Position numbers and translations under genes: made by a program. DNA of 53,602 nt from a virus. The stretch spans positions 1 to 53,602 of IMG/VR virus record IMGVR_UViG_3300028384_001121; one strand, given 5' to 3'. Numbering within the stretch: the stretch's first letter is position 1; each line of letters opens with the position of its first letter. Below are positions 1 to 12,300 of the stretch, piece after piece. A model generated the notes under the pieces. It had not been told where the DNA came from and did no database searches. It saw only the letters and a program-made list of their open reading frames with translations.

Positions 1-294
1 TTTGTAGGCAGCAGCAGATGCAGAAACTGCAGAGCCGTTGCTGTCAGTGTGGGCTGCAAAGCCAACAGACAAGGTGGTCGAACCTCCGAGCGCATCGTGG
101 GCCAGCTGGCCTTGAAGGATACGCGCACCATTCGGCAGAGCGAACATCTCAATGACATCACCAGATGCCAGCGAAGATGCCTCATATGTGCCGTGTGCTA
201 CGCGAACCTCGCCGCCAAATTCGTTGGCCTTAACGAAGCCGGAAGGGTCGTCCTGAGTCAGCGTGGTGCGCTGAGTGCTATATACAGTAGCCAT
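1..294 (-). CDS. Putative virion structural protein, 3' end outside window
   Basis: The gene runs off the left edge, so only the first 98 residues are visible and the C-terminus is missing. It begins MATVYSTQRTTLTQDDPSG and continues with small-residue, beta-rich sequence (segments such as GDVIEMFALPNGARI and GGSTTLSVGF). That composition is typical of small phage capsid-decoration or minor structural proteins. A strong Shine-Dalgarno sequence, AGGAGG, lies 9 nt before the ATG, inside the 3' end of the giant upstream gene; this decides the start. It follows the virion RNA polymerase gene directly, so it belongs to the same late transcript. The structural role is inferred from composition and context; I do not recognise a named family. 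Confidence 0.7.
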   Translation of the reverse strand, partial: MATVYSTQRTTLTQDDPSGFVKANEFGGEVRVAHGTYEASSLASGDVIEMFALPNGARILQGQLAHDALGGSTTLSVGFAAHTDSNGSAVSASAAAYK

Positions 295-308
295 ATCTCA
301 AGCCCTCC

Positions 309-3300
309 TTATGCCGATTCATCACATACGATGGAAACCAGCTTCTCTTCCTCCATACGGGTCGCCCCGAATGTGGCGCAGTAGTAAACCTGCGTGGAGT
401 AAGATTTATCGGCTCGCTCATCGATACGCGACATGACGTCTTTACCGACAGCCAGCTTGATGCCGTCTTCGGCCCAAGCAAAGCATGTGCGGTTATTGCC
501 GGACTTGGCGAGACGTGTCGAAACATGGAACTGGAAGCCCATGAACGTGTTGATCTCACCTTGAACCAGAGCTTTGACCGTATTGAAATCGCTACTGGTG
601 ACAGTCGTGCTGTTCAGCAGTGATTCAATCTGGTCAGGCCCGACGGCAATGTGACGCTGGATGGATGGGTCAACAGATGCAAGGTCAAGTGTCTTCTTGG
701 CCTCAATCAGTTTCGCCAGTGTCTGCGTATCCAGGCTAAAGTCATCGATATCTGTCTCAAGCAAGTCGTCAATCAAGTCATCACTCGCAACATCATTCTG
801 GTCCATTGACAGGTCCAGTGTCTTGATTGTCACTCCACGTGCTTTGGCATTCTTCTGGATCAAGTCCATAGTAAGTGCCGCCGCTTCGTGTGCGTATGTA
901 CCGGTCTTTACTTGCACTCCTAAGCCTTCAAGCATCTCACCGATATACTTTACGATACGGTCGAGCCATGTCTCGCTTTGGCTCAGCTTGATTTGACTCA
1001 GCTGTTGTGCAAACTCTGGACGAGAAAGCAACTCGGCTACCATCTCTTTCGCGCTGGTAAAGCCGTAGTACTTTTTCATATTCTCTTTGTCCATAGCGAA
1101 GTCATATGCCTCGCTAGCTACCAAGTCAGCTCGCATTGCCATCAGTGGCAGCTCACCGCTCAATACCTGCTTGCGCACTTGAATACCACGCTTGAACTTA
1201 TTGAGATCGTCCAGGTTCAGGCCCATCGCGTTCAACAGCTCTGGGCTTGTAGTCAGCTGGGTATATACCTTCTCGACTTTAGCAATCGCCTCCTTTACCT
1301 CTGCAGGCACACCTTTACGCTGTGCTGCATTCATAGACATTACATCTGAGGTATAGGCGTGTACCATTTCGTGCGCCAAGACGCGCACCAAGCGTGATGT
1401 ATTGCCAGACTCTACCAGCTGCTTCTGCAACTTCAGAGTATGTGTACCACGGTTGTATCCACCGACATTATCCATGTCTGCTACAACCACCTTTACCTGG
1501 CGCTCTTTTGGCAACCCAGCCTCGAAAGCTAGCAACTGACGCAACAAACGATTCTTCAGCACCCCATCGCCGATCTGCTGAGTCACAAACTCAGATACCG
1601 ACATCTCACGAGATTGACCTTGAGCTGCGGATTCCATAGCCGCTTGCTCAGCAGGAGACATTCCTTGGGGCACATCAGCCGCAGGTGCTGCAGGCATATC
1701 CATATTCTGCGCTGCCATCTCTGCTGGACTCATCCCTTGAGGAACATCACTTGAATCAGTGACACCAGTATGTTGCGGACGGCCTGGCTCTACATCATTA
1801 GTAGCATCCATGCCATTGACACGACTTGCCTTATTGGACTTGTTGATGTCCAAGGTGAACTTATGGTCCTCTTGAATATCCAGACCCGGTGTAAACTCCG
1901 TAGCGAAGTAGCTACCACCAGCAGGGTAGGGACCGCTGAACGCAAAGAACGAATCGCGTGTACCATTTGACACCTCCTGGACTTTGTACAAGCCTTTACT
2001 AGTACGGAACCAGCCCATGTATCGCATCTCGCGAGTCACCATGCCGTCTTTCACACGCTTCTTCTTGAAGTCCAGACGCTCTTTCATAGCTTCCTTATTC
2101 AAGTACTGCATATGCTCCGACATGTGCAGCATGATTTGGTCGTGCGCTGCCTCATCAGCACGCCAGCCCTCATAAATCTCGTGACTAAATCCAAGAGCTT
2201 CCTTGATGCCCAACTCCTGCAACAACTCTGCAGGCAAGTACTTACCGTATCCTTTAGATGCAAGCTGTCGTCCCTGTAAAAGGTGGTACACAACCAAGTC
2301 CTCAGCCAGTTGACGTACCGAAGCATCCTTCGAGGTAGCTAACGCCAAGAATGCTGCATGCATTTCAATTGGGCTGACATTCACCTGACGATCACCTTGG
2401 AAAGACACGCGTGGGTATCCCTTTGCCGGGTTCACTTCAGCAATCAAGTGCTTGATAAACAAGTTATTACGCACTTCTGCTTTGGCTGTCTTAGCACTGA
2501 TAAGTCTAGCAGCCATATTATTCTCACCGGTAAAGAACTCTTGACGCAATTCAGCCGCAGAACGTCCGCCTACCTTCTCTGCCCACTGTGCATAGAGGTA
2601 GCCCTTTGCCATATTGAGGTAGTCTTGAGCAAACTCTGGAGATAAGTACATATCCCCGGTACTGCTCTTATCCTCAGAATTCATCAGCTCTACCGCCTTA
2701 CCCATCATCTGCTGATACAGCGGAGTGCGGTATACTGACTCACCCGGCAAGTCTAAAACCTCTTGAATCATGGCATTCAAGTCTCTGTAGACCTGACCGG
2801 ATACCGTCATGCTCAACAGTTCCGACTCTAAGTTATCGACGGTCTCCTTCAAGCCTTTGGCATCAGCTCCTTGCGCTGTCTGCCGCAATGCTTGTGCTGC
2901 CACCTCGCGCTCCATATCAATCTCTGAGCGAGTCTTAGGCATCTTCGTATCAAACTTCATAGCCTTGGCAAACTTGCCTAACGCTCTGCCTACTTGATCC
3001 AGATTATTAAGCGCCATATGGAGTTGGTAGGTCATAGCCGCCTTATCCACTTCCGACATCTGCTCGCCCTGTACCATTGCGAGGAGGTCTGTTTTATTCA
3101 GACGCGGTAACCTACCGTTATTCAAAGCCTCAGACACTCTTTGAGCATTCTCGAATCCTGCTTCTTTTAAAGTATTCATCGCCTCACCAAGCATAGCCTC
3201 ATACTGAGAAGACTCCCGCGCACCTGTCAACTGACGTGATGCACTCTTATCCGCTGTAGCTGCTTGTACTAACGGGGTAGCCATGAAGATACCGATGGTC

Positions 3301-6300
3301 TCCATGTTATATCCCATGTTCGTCAACGCTGACCAGTAGCCCCAAGTCTGGCTATTGATATTCAGCTTAGCCAACAGCTGATTGTTTTCGTTATCTACCG
3401 CGTGGTTCAACAACCGGCTAAACTGCTCTTGACGGGTAATTTTCGTCGGCGCAGTTTCGTAGTCCAACAAGAATGTATCGTCATGGATATCAGTGACACC
3501 AAAGTAACGAGCCTTGTGAGAATCTTTCATCTCGTTGTCCCTATCAACTGCGATATCGACATGCAAGAGAACAGGCCCATAAGTCGTATCTCTCAAGTAT
3601 TGCATAGCTCCAACACCGGCAGACATCTGCTCAATCTGTGAGTGCAATACATTTTGACTAGCAAATACACCAATTGCATCCTTAGCACTACGCGCCACAT
3701 CAGCCTTCAGATCATTGTACTCATACGCCATAGGCATACCCGTAGCTTCACGCATCAACCCAAGCTGCTGACCCAACTCTTCGCTGTAGCCGTCAGTAAC
3801 AGGGCTATGACGTTCGAGTAGTGCCGTAGCATCTTGACTACGAAGACTTGCGTGGTACACATCAATCTGACGATTACGTGCTGACTTGCGGCGTTCCTCT
3901 GCCGTACCGACCTCAGAATCTCCTCGTGCCACTTGTAAGGCTCCATCCACAAGGGATGTCTCATACAAGAAGCCAAACATCTTATCGATATCGTAGTCCT
4001 GACCGATCTGTCCAACCAACTCTTCCGGTACAATCAGAGTATCTCCATAAGACTTAGGCAAGAAGCCTACAATCTCAAAGCTCGCTGAAGACGCTTTCTT
4101 TTGACCCGGAATACGATATGCCAACACCTGGAAAATCTCCTGTGGTAGGCTGTCCATATCGATTGTACCGTCCTCATTCTTGAACTGCTCCAACTGCCCC
4201 GCATACTTCCAAGGCATGATAATCTGATTGGGCTGCTCATATTCCGCAACCTTCAACTTCTTACCATTGAACAGCTTTGACTTGCCCTTCTTTACCCAAA
4301 CGATATCGCTTGCATCCATACCCTCGAGAGTCTGGTACTGCATACCTGTTTCGGGTCGGATAGGACCACTGAAGCCGCTAATCTTCGGCTCGATCAGTTC
4401 CTTACGCAAGATGCTAATCAGCAGCTGCTCGATACGCTGTGCACTTGGGCCTTGACTCAAAGGCGTAAAGAAGGTGCCCGTCTTTTCATCGTACTGCAGG
4501 TGAGCCAACTCGTTCACATCGTAGTTCCGGTCAATGGCCTCTTCTACAATACGTGCAGCCATACGCTTTGCATACTCCGGCCCCTGCACCAAGTTGCCGT
4601 TTTCTACACGCATACCGTACTTCTTCGCAAAGATGTCCATACGAGCGCGTTGCTCTTGAGATCTTGCCTCCATGTACTCGTAGTACAAGTCTCGTCCGCT
4701 TACCGTCTCACCGTCTAATTCAAACGTGACATCCTCAGTTGCCATGTTTGCAAGAATCAGCTTGGCTACCTGTGAGCCATGCACCTTTTCAGTAGACTTC
4801 GACACTGGTACTTCTTGCTGGATACGAACGCTTTCACGCTTGTATTGAATTACCTGATCTTTCAATCCGTCTTGGATGTCTACTTTACCTTCAGCATCGT
4901 GCACATCCACCATATCGGCGAACGGATTGCCCACCTTCAACGCTGAAGTGTATGCTGCCCGCTGAATGTTATTGGCCTCCATAAACTGGCGCAACTCATC
5001 CAATGACTGATTCTTGGTCAACCCAGGCACCAATGGGAAGGATGCACTCTTGATATACAAGAGGTGCCCATCTTTACGCTCTACGGTAACCGGCTTCATG
5101 GGCTGGAACCATCCTCGCTCTTGGTTATTTAATGGAACACCCTCATTAACCTTACGCAGAATGCCCTCGAACTCTTTACGTCCAATCTTGCCTTGTGCAT
5201 ACAGAATAGACAAGTGCTCTTCTGCAGTAGTGTACTCAGCAGCATCAGCGGTATCGTAACCACGATATGCATCTAACTGCTCCTCAGTCATACCCAACTC
5301 CTTCAAGTAGCTCAGGTGTGCAGACTCGGAAATCTTACGCTCTGGCATCACCAGGCTACGGACAGTCTTGTTATTGACGTCCTTCACTTCTTCAAGTACC
5401 GGCTTGCCATTCTTCAACACAGGCTTACCGTCTTCATCATAAGTAGCCCGCATTGCCGTATACGACACTTCTGGAATAACATTACCAGGCGCAATCAGAG
5501 CAGCAAAACGCTTACCCATGTTAGTTGCCGTCTGCTCTGCGCTACCCTTAGCAAAAGCTCCAGGGTCACCCAACAGTGCAGTAGTAACGTTCGTGTTGAA
5601 GTGCATCGCTTCAATGACATACTTCGCCACAAAGCCCATGAATGCATGTTGCTTATTCATAGGATTATCGCGGAAGTCGCTAGCCTCCATACCTACATGC
5701 CGACGCACATAGTCAAACTCTTTCTTTGAGGGGTCAAAGAAGTTAAATCGAGAAATAGTATTCTCTTCGCCCAGCTCGTACAGCATGCCCTCAGCATCCT
5801 CCATAGCCTTGCGGTAGGACTTATCTAATTGAGCTTCGTAAATGTCCCGAGCTGCTTTGTGAATCTCAGCATCAGTACGGTCTTGCATACCGTTCAGTGC
5901 AGGCATCAAGACAAAGCGATCGTTACGCTGCTGCTTGGCATCTAAAGTTGAGAAGACCTCACCCTTCTTCTTTGCCTGTACCGCCCGAATACGTGCCAGC
6001 TCCAAATCGATGCTTGCGCGGATGGTAGTATCGTAGGCTTCTTGCACATTAAAGAAGTCACTCACCCGGTACTCTGCAGGAAGAAGCTGTTCACTTGCTG
6101 GTTGAACAGTCAAGCCTTTCATCTTAAGAGTCAGCGATGGCACCTGAATCAAAGGCATTGTATGCTTGTCTGCCAGTGTCGGCATCATATGCCGGCTATA
6201 CATCTGACGGCCCCCATCGATATAGGTATTGTTATTACCGAAGTATGCCAGTCGTGCGAAGAGACGATCACCCGGCTCCATCTTGTGGAAGTCACGCACA

Positions 6301-9300
6301 TCGCCAAACCCTGCTAGCATCTTGATTCCATCGACATAGCCAAACTTGACATACGGACGATTCTTACGACGCCGCATGCTCATAAGCAATGGGTTATTAC
6401 GCAAGGTCCAATCAGCTTCCATATCTACCGCAAAGACCGCATTACCATTTGCGTCAGTTACAAGCTGCCCTTTCTCGTCAAGAACAGGTTCCATCAAATC
6501 TTGGAACATCTTCTGTGCATGCTTAGGAGCAGTGTATTGCCACCGCAGTTTGCCGCTACCGTCCTTACTACTATTCTGGACAAGGTTATCCTGGTAGTTA
6601 GACAAGACCGCAATAAACCCAGCGATAGCAGGACGTGCGCTTTGCCTATCCTGACCGGGATCAGTAATCGCTAAAGTCTTGTCATCCGATTCCAACGCCT
6701 CTTGCATCCCCATACGGAATGCCCCAAACAAGCTCTTAGCAGACTTAGGATTGACCAAGTCCTTCTCAATACCACGCATGACCTCAACGCCCAAACCAGA
6801 AGTCATCCGGTTACGGCTTGTCAAGGCTTGTGGCGGGATATTCATTCCCAGCTCAACAGCAAACAATCGGCTCAACTCTTGAGCAGCCTTTGCAGGGTCG
6901 CTGTTGTCTGTTGCAATCTTCTCCATTGCCGTGATGAAAGACTTCAACTTTGCATCATTCACCAATACAGTACCGTCTGGCTGACGAGTGTAGAAGCCTT
7001 TGATGATGAACTGGCTCTCCAGCTCTTTCATCACAAACTCTGTCATATTGGTATCGTTACTACTGAACTGGAACACATTTGCTGCCCGTCCAGAGTTCGG
7101 TCCCACTGCTGCCTCACCCTTGTCAACCTTTAGGCTCAAGAACTCCGCAATGTTCTTCGCCATACCGACTACAAACTGGTTGCGCATCATATCGATACGG
7201 TCTAGCTCATTCTCCTTAAACGCGCCACTTTCCACAGACGCGTCATCCAGAATGTTCAGAACCACCTGAAAGTATGGGTAGGTGCCTACATTTTCCTCCA
7301 AGCGCTTCTTCATTGCCGGCCAGTTATACTTAGCCCCAGCCATAGCTTGATTGAGATGCCCGATTAAAGTGCGCTGGTTCACAAACTTGCGACCTAACGC
7401 ACCTACAGTAGTTGCATTACTATGCACATGCTGCACAGTCATCAATGCCAGCTTCAGTTCAAAGCGTAAGGCTGCCTGTGGATCTACACCAAATGCGAAG
7501 TTGTCATCGAATGCAGCCATAGGATTGGCATCCCGCTCGATATCTTCTGCAGTCTTGGCTTGACCTTCTACCACCTCATCGCGATCCTGCTGCAATTCGC
7601 GCACAGCATCTGCCAGTGTACCAGCTTCAAGCTTTACAATACCACGTGACTCTCGCAGCAACTCCAAGAAGCCCAAATCCATCAAACGGTCGAAGCGATT
7701 GGCTTCCAGCATCTTATCGAACGTCTCGACAAAACGCTTTGCCTGCTCATACTTAGGATGCTCGGGCTGCTGAACTACCAGTTTAGCCGCTGCATATCCC
7801 GGCAACTCTAAGATATCATTACGAACCTGACGCTTAAGGTCATCTGCCTTGATTCCTTCGATACGACCAGTAGTCTTACTGTGCCGAAGCATACGTGTTG
7901 CCAGTCGCCCCGTGATAAAGTTCAGCGCATCTTGTGTAACCTTTTGCGCTAAACCTTCAACAGAATACAACTTGCCTGCACGCTGCATGGGGCTGTCCTC
8001 GTCGTAGTTCTCAGGCAACAAGTCCAAGTCTGCAAACTGCTCAAACTGCAAGAGCTGCTCTGGCGTAAGCTCTACTGGCTTGGCTTCTGTATCAGTGCGA
8101 TCCGTTGGCACTTCTACATCGCCCAACTCAATAGTCAGCCGCTCTACTGGATTACCGTAAGTCTTACCATCAATAACCAAAGGCACACGTTCGTCAAACG
8201 ACATGTGGTTCAAGTAGTACTGCTTAACGCTTACCGGACGATCGATTTGCACAATCCCCGTTTCACCATCAACCTTAAAGCCTTCAAAGACTTGGCTTAC
8301 ATTGTCACGGTGCTCAAACGAAGTATTGCGGCGCATAGCAGCAATACGCTTAACTGCCTGAGCCTGGAAGCTCTGATTTGACAGCTTGTGTGAGCGCAAG
8401 AAACTACGCATCTCCTTGCCAGTACTCTTTGACTCAAACGTTGCGACATCATCATAGATACGCAAGCCTGGATCAACAGCACTAGGGTAATAAATGAGAG
8501 CCGGGCGCTTACCAAAGGTTTTGTGCTCGGTAGACCCCACCTCACTATGTGTGCCGTTCTCGAGCATCAGGTACTGCTTAAGAACACTGTGAAAGCTATC
8601 GACCAGACGCTTGTTATCGATGACGCCTGCTGCATTGCGGATATCCCATCCAAATGCCTCCTCCATGTTCTTTACAGTCGCATTAGCTGCATCCAGTGTC
8701 AGACCCATAGATTGGTCCACCTTACCGGTGACAACTAAGGCAACAGCTCTTTCAGCGGTCAGCAAGCCAAACGCCAACTCGTCGCCAACCGCACGCATAT
8801 TAGCTGGGACGTAGAACAGGTCTCCACTCGCATTATCCTTGACAATCGCATATGGCTTACTCAGGATGTTCCGGCCGCTATTGGTCAGAGGTTCTGACGG
8901 CATTGTCATATCCGGACGGGTAAAGAACTGGAACTCCTCTTGCTGACCACGAGTGCTCCAAGCACCAATGTCTACGAGATTCTCTTCTGTCAATACACCC
9001 TTAGCATCACGAGGCTGTTCAATCCGCGTTCCTCCATACTGTGCCCGCGTAACAAACTTCACGCGAGCTGTACGTGGCTCAGCAAGAGACAAGAACAAGT
9101 CGTTTGTATCTGAAGTACGTGGCTCAGTGCGGAAGATGTTACCACGCACACTGTAGTGAATTACATCTGTCAAGACCCCATCCACTTCCTCTCGCCCCCG
9201 ACTCAGTGTCACCTCTTCTCCTACACGTACACCATTTTGTGTGATATCCTGGGATGCTTCTGGGTAGCGTGGGTTGAGCTGGCCCGTCATACGCGGGTCA

Positions 9301-12300
9301 TCTACCACCACCTTTAAGGTGTACTCCTTTTTCTCTAACGCAGGATTTTCTGGCTCACTGTTGTCTACAGGCTGGGCACTCTGCTGCTCCTCGTCTGCCA
9401 CCTGTGCTGGTGACTTGCCTTGAGGTTCAGTAGGCACTACAGCTACAGGCTTCTTTTGAGACGGATCTACATCCTCTGCAACCTCCTGCTGCGGCTCAAC
9501 CTCAGTCTGAGTATTTGCAGCTTCAGCCGGCGACACTCCCTCTGGTACCTCCGTAGTCTCAGGGGCTGGCTGACTCAAGTCTTCAAACATAGCAGCACTT
9601 GGTGGCTGAGAACCCGGAGGTCCATCCACATTATCAGGTGCTTGCTCGGCTTGCTGCTGGGCTTCTGCAGGCGACATACCCTGTGGCGTGTCTGGCGTTT
9701 CACCTAAGTCCGCCGCTTCAGCACGACGTTCTTCCTCCATTGCCTCTTCCTCCTCGTCCTCGTTACGCTTTACTACGGAACGCACACTGTTCTCCATACG
9801 TGCGATAAAGCGCTCGTAGCCTCCAGGCTTAGTCAAATCGTTGAACGCCTCAATCATTTCTTGACGATCACGTGCAACTTCACGCAAATCCTCACGGAGT
9901 TCCTCAATCTCAGTCATATCTACCTCAGTAACTCCACGCTTGCCCATAGCAGCAAGAGCACGATTGTAGTTTACCAAGTCATCCAGCTGCTGATTGAAGC
10001 CTTCTAAATCGTAGTTATATGCGCCTGCTTTACCCTTAGCCCGGTACCCTTTCCGCAGTGCCTCTTTTTTGTCAAGCAGCTCCTTCAGTTTTGCGTTGCG
10101 CTCCTCGCTCTGTTCAGAAGACTCTACCTCATCAATTTCGTCCTCAATAGCCGTGAGCTTGTCAATCTGCGCTTGAGTCATACTAAGCTCTAACTCAAGC
10201 TGCGTACCGTCTAAAATGGCTTCACCATTCATGCCTTTGATTCGCTCTGCTAACGATTCGGCAATTGCCTTCTCACGAGCATCGCGGTCCTTGGTATTGT
10301 ACACCAAGTTGGCAATAGCGTTGAGAGCGTCATGATTTTCGCCACGATAGATCTCTCTAGCCTTACGGTAGGCATCCCGCACCTCATTCATACGATTAGA
10401 GTACTGCTCGTATGCTTGAGTTTTGCGCGAACGCAACTCCTCATCAGTCATGTCCTGTGCAGCAGGCCCTAACATTTCACGGTAGTCTTCCACAGACATA
10501 CTATCAAGAAGCTCTTTGGCTTCAATCATGCTGTCCTCAAACCGACCAGTAAGAATCTTACTGCTAGCATGAGAGAAGATAGAATTGGCTTCATTGTCCT
10601 TGAGACCTTTGAAGTCATTCTGGTTCGCCATGACATCTGCCTGACGTACCAACCCTCGCTGCGTAATAGCGTTATTCAACTCAGCAGCTAAGTGCTTACC
10701 TACATCACCCTCTTGCTCGTGCAGCTTGATGATGCGATCCATCACAGCATCTCGCTCAGCATTGTCTTTCCGCACCTGAGTAAAGCCACCCACAAATGCA
10801 GGACGTACTTTCTTACCTGTTTCAGGGTCGACCTCACTGTAAGCATTGGCAATCATAATGTTAGGAATACCAAAGGCTCCCAACAACATACCAATACCTA
10901 CCTCTTTCAAACCTTCAGCCGTACCATAACTACCCTTGATACCTTCAACAAAACTGCTGACAAGGTTTTCAGTGTCTTTATGGTTACGGGGGTCATAGCG
11001 GTGTGAGATATAGTCCTCAAAGCCTCGACTAATCACACCCTGTCCACCCTCTTCAACTAAACCTTCATAGAGTGCAGTACCTGCTACACCGGTACCTGGT
11101 GTCAAACGACGTAAGTTTCGACCTGTTCGTGTAGCGCGGCTTGCATCTACGAGACGAGGTAGCTGTCCCTCTTTGACACCCATACGCTTAGCCATCTGCT
11201 GGCGTGCCTTAGCAGTCAGCTTAGTGGTGTCAACAAACTTAGTCTGGCGCAAACCATTTCGTAGGCCACTGCCAAAAAGCTTCGGGAACATCAGCATGTT
11301 CGAAGCTCCTACCAGTGCCATATTCGTCATAAACGCAGTATTACCGTATCCAGTAATCTCATCACGGAATGCTGCCTCCATTTCTGGAGTGTAAGAGCCT
11401 TCGCCATTCTCCAACTCGTACTCACGCTTATGATCTTCGCCCGCTGCGTTCATCATGTGACGAGCTTCCATACCAGCCTCCATACCAGCACCAGTAAGCA
11501 ACTGACGACTCATACGTCCTGCTGCCGTTAAACCTGCTTTACGCGCTCCAGCTGCACCGCTTGCACGAAGTCCTGCCTCTGCTGCTTCACGAGTAGCCGA
11601 AGATGCCAACTGCGCTTCTGCTCGAACCACATCATCCAAAAGCTGTGTGCCAATAACTCGCTTACCGCCAGTCACTGCCTTCTTCAATAGACGTGTGCCT
11701 CTTGCAACAATACCAGCTGTAGCCGCAGCCTGAGCAGGCGCAGCGCCTCCCAAAGTCAGTGCCGTAGCCGCTGTCATTCCTAGCTCAGTGAGAATTGCAC
11801 CAGCCACAAACGACACACCACCAAGAACGTCATCAAATACAAAGTTGGTAACCTGCTGCATCCCGCTTTGATTACCACCACGCTTAATATCAAAGTACTT
11901 ATCGTACTCTTCTTGCGCACTATCTAAAGCGTTAGAAACCGCGTTGTCGTAAATCTTATGGAACTCGCCATTGACCACCATACTAGGCAAGCCATAGAGC
12001 AGCGTTGCAAAGCCTTGTGCAACATTGATGCCGGTGTCCCCTACAAACTGGAACATACCGTTGCGAATCTTTTCTAAGTTGCCCTGTGCAGCTTGAGAAC
12101 GATTGTAAACATCCTCAATACCCGTATTGGTAAAGCCGTCATCCAACCCACTTACGCGAGTAGACATGCCGCCCAACCACTTCTGATCCTTGAACTGGTC
12201 AAAGTCAACGTCTTGTTGCGCATCAAAAACATTATTGATTCCAAAGACACCATCCTTAGATTCATACAGCATATCACTGAACTGACCTAAGTCTAATTCA

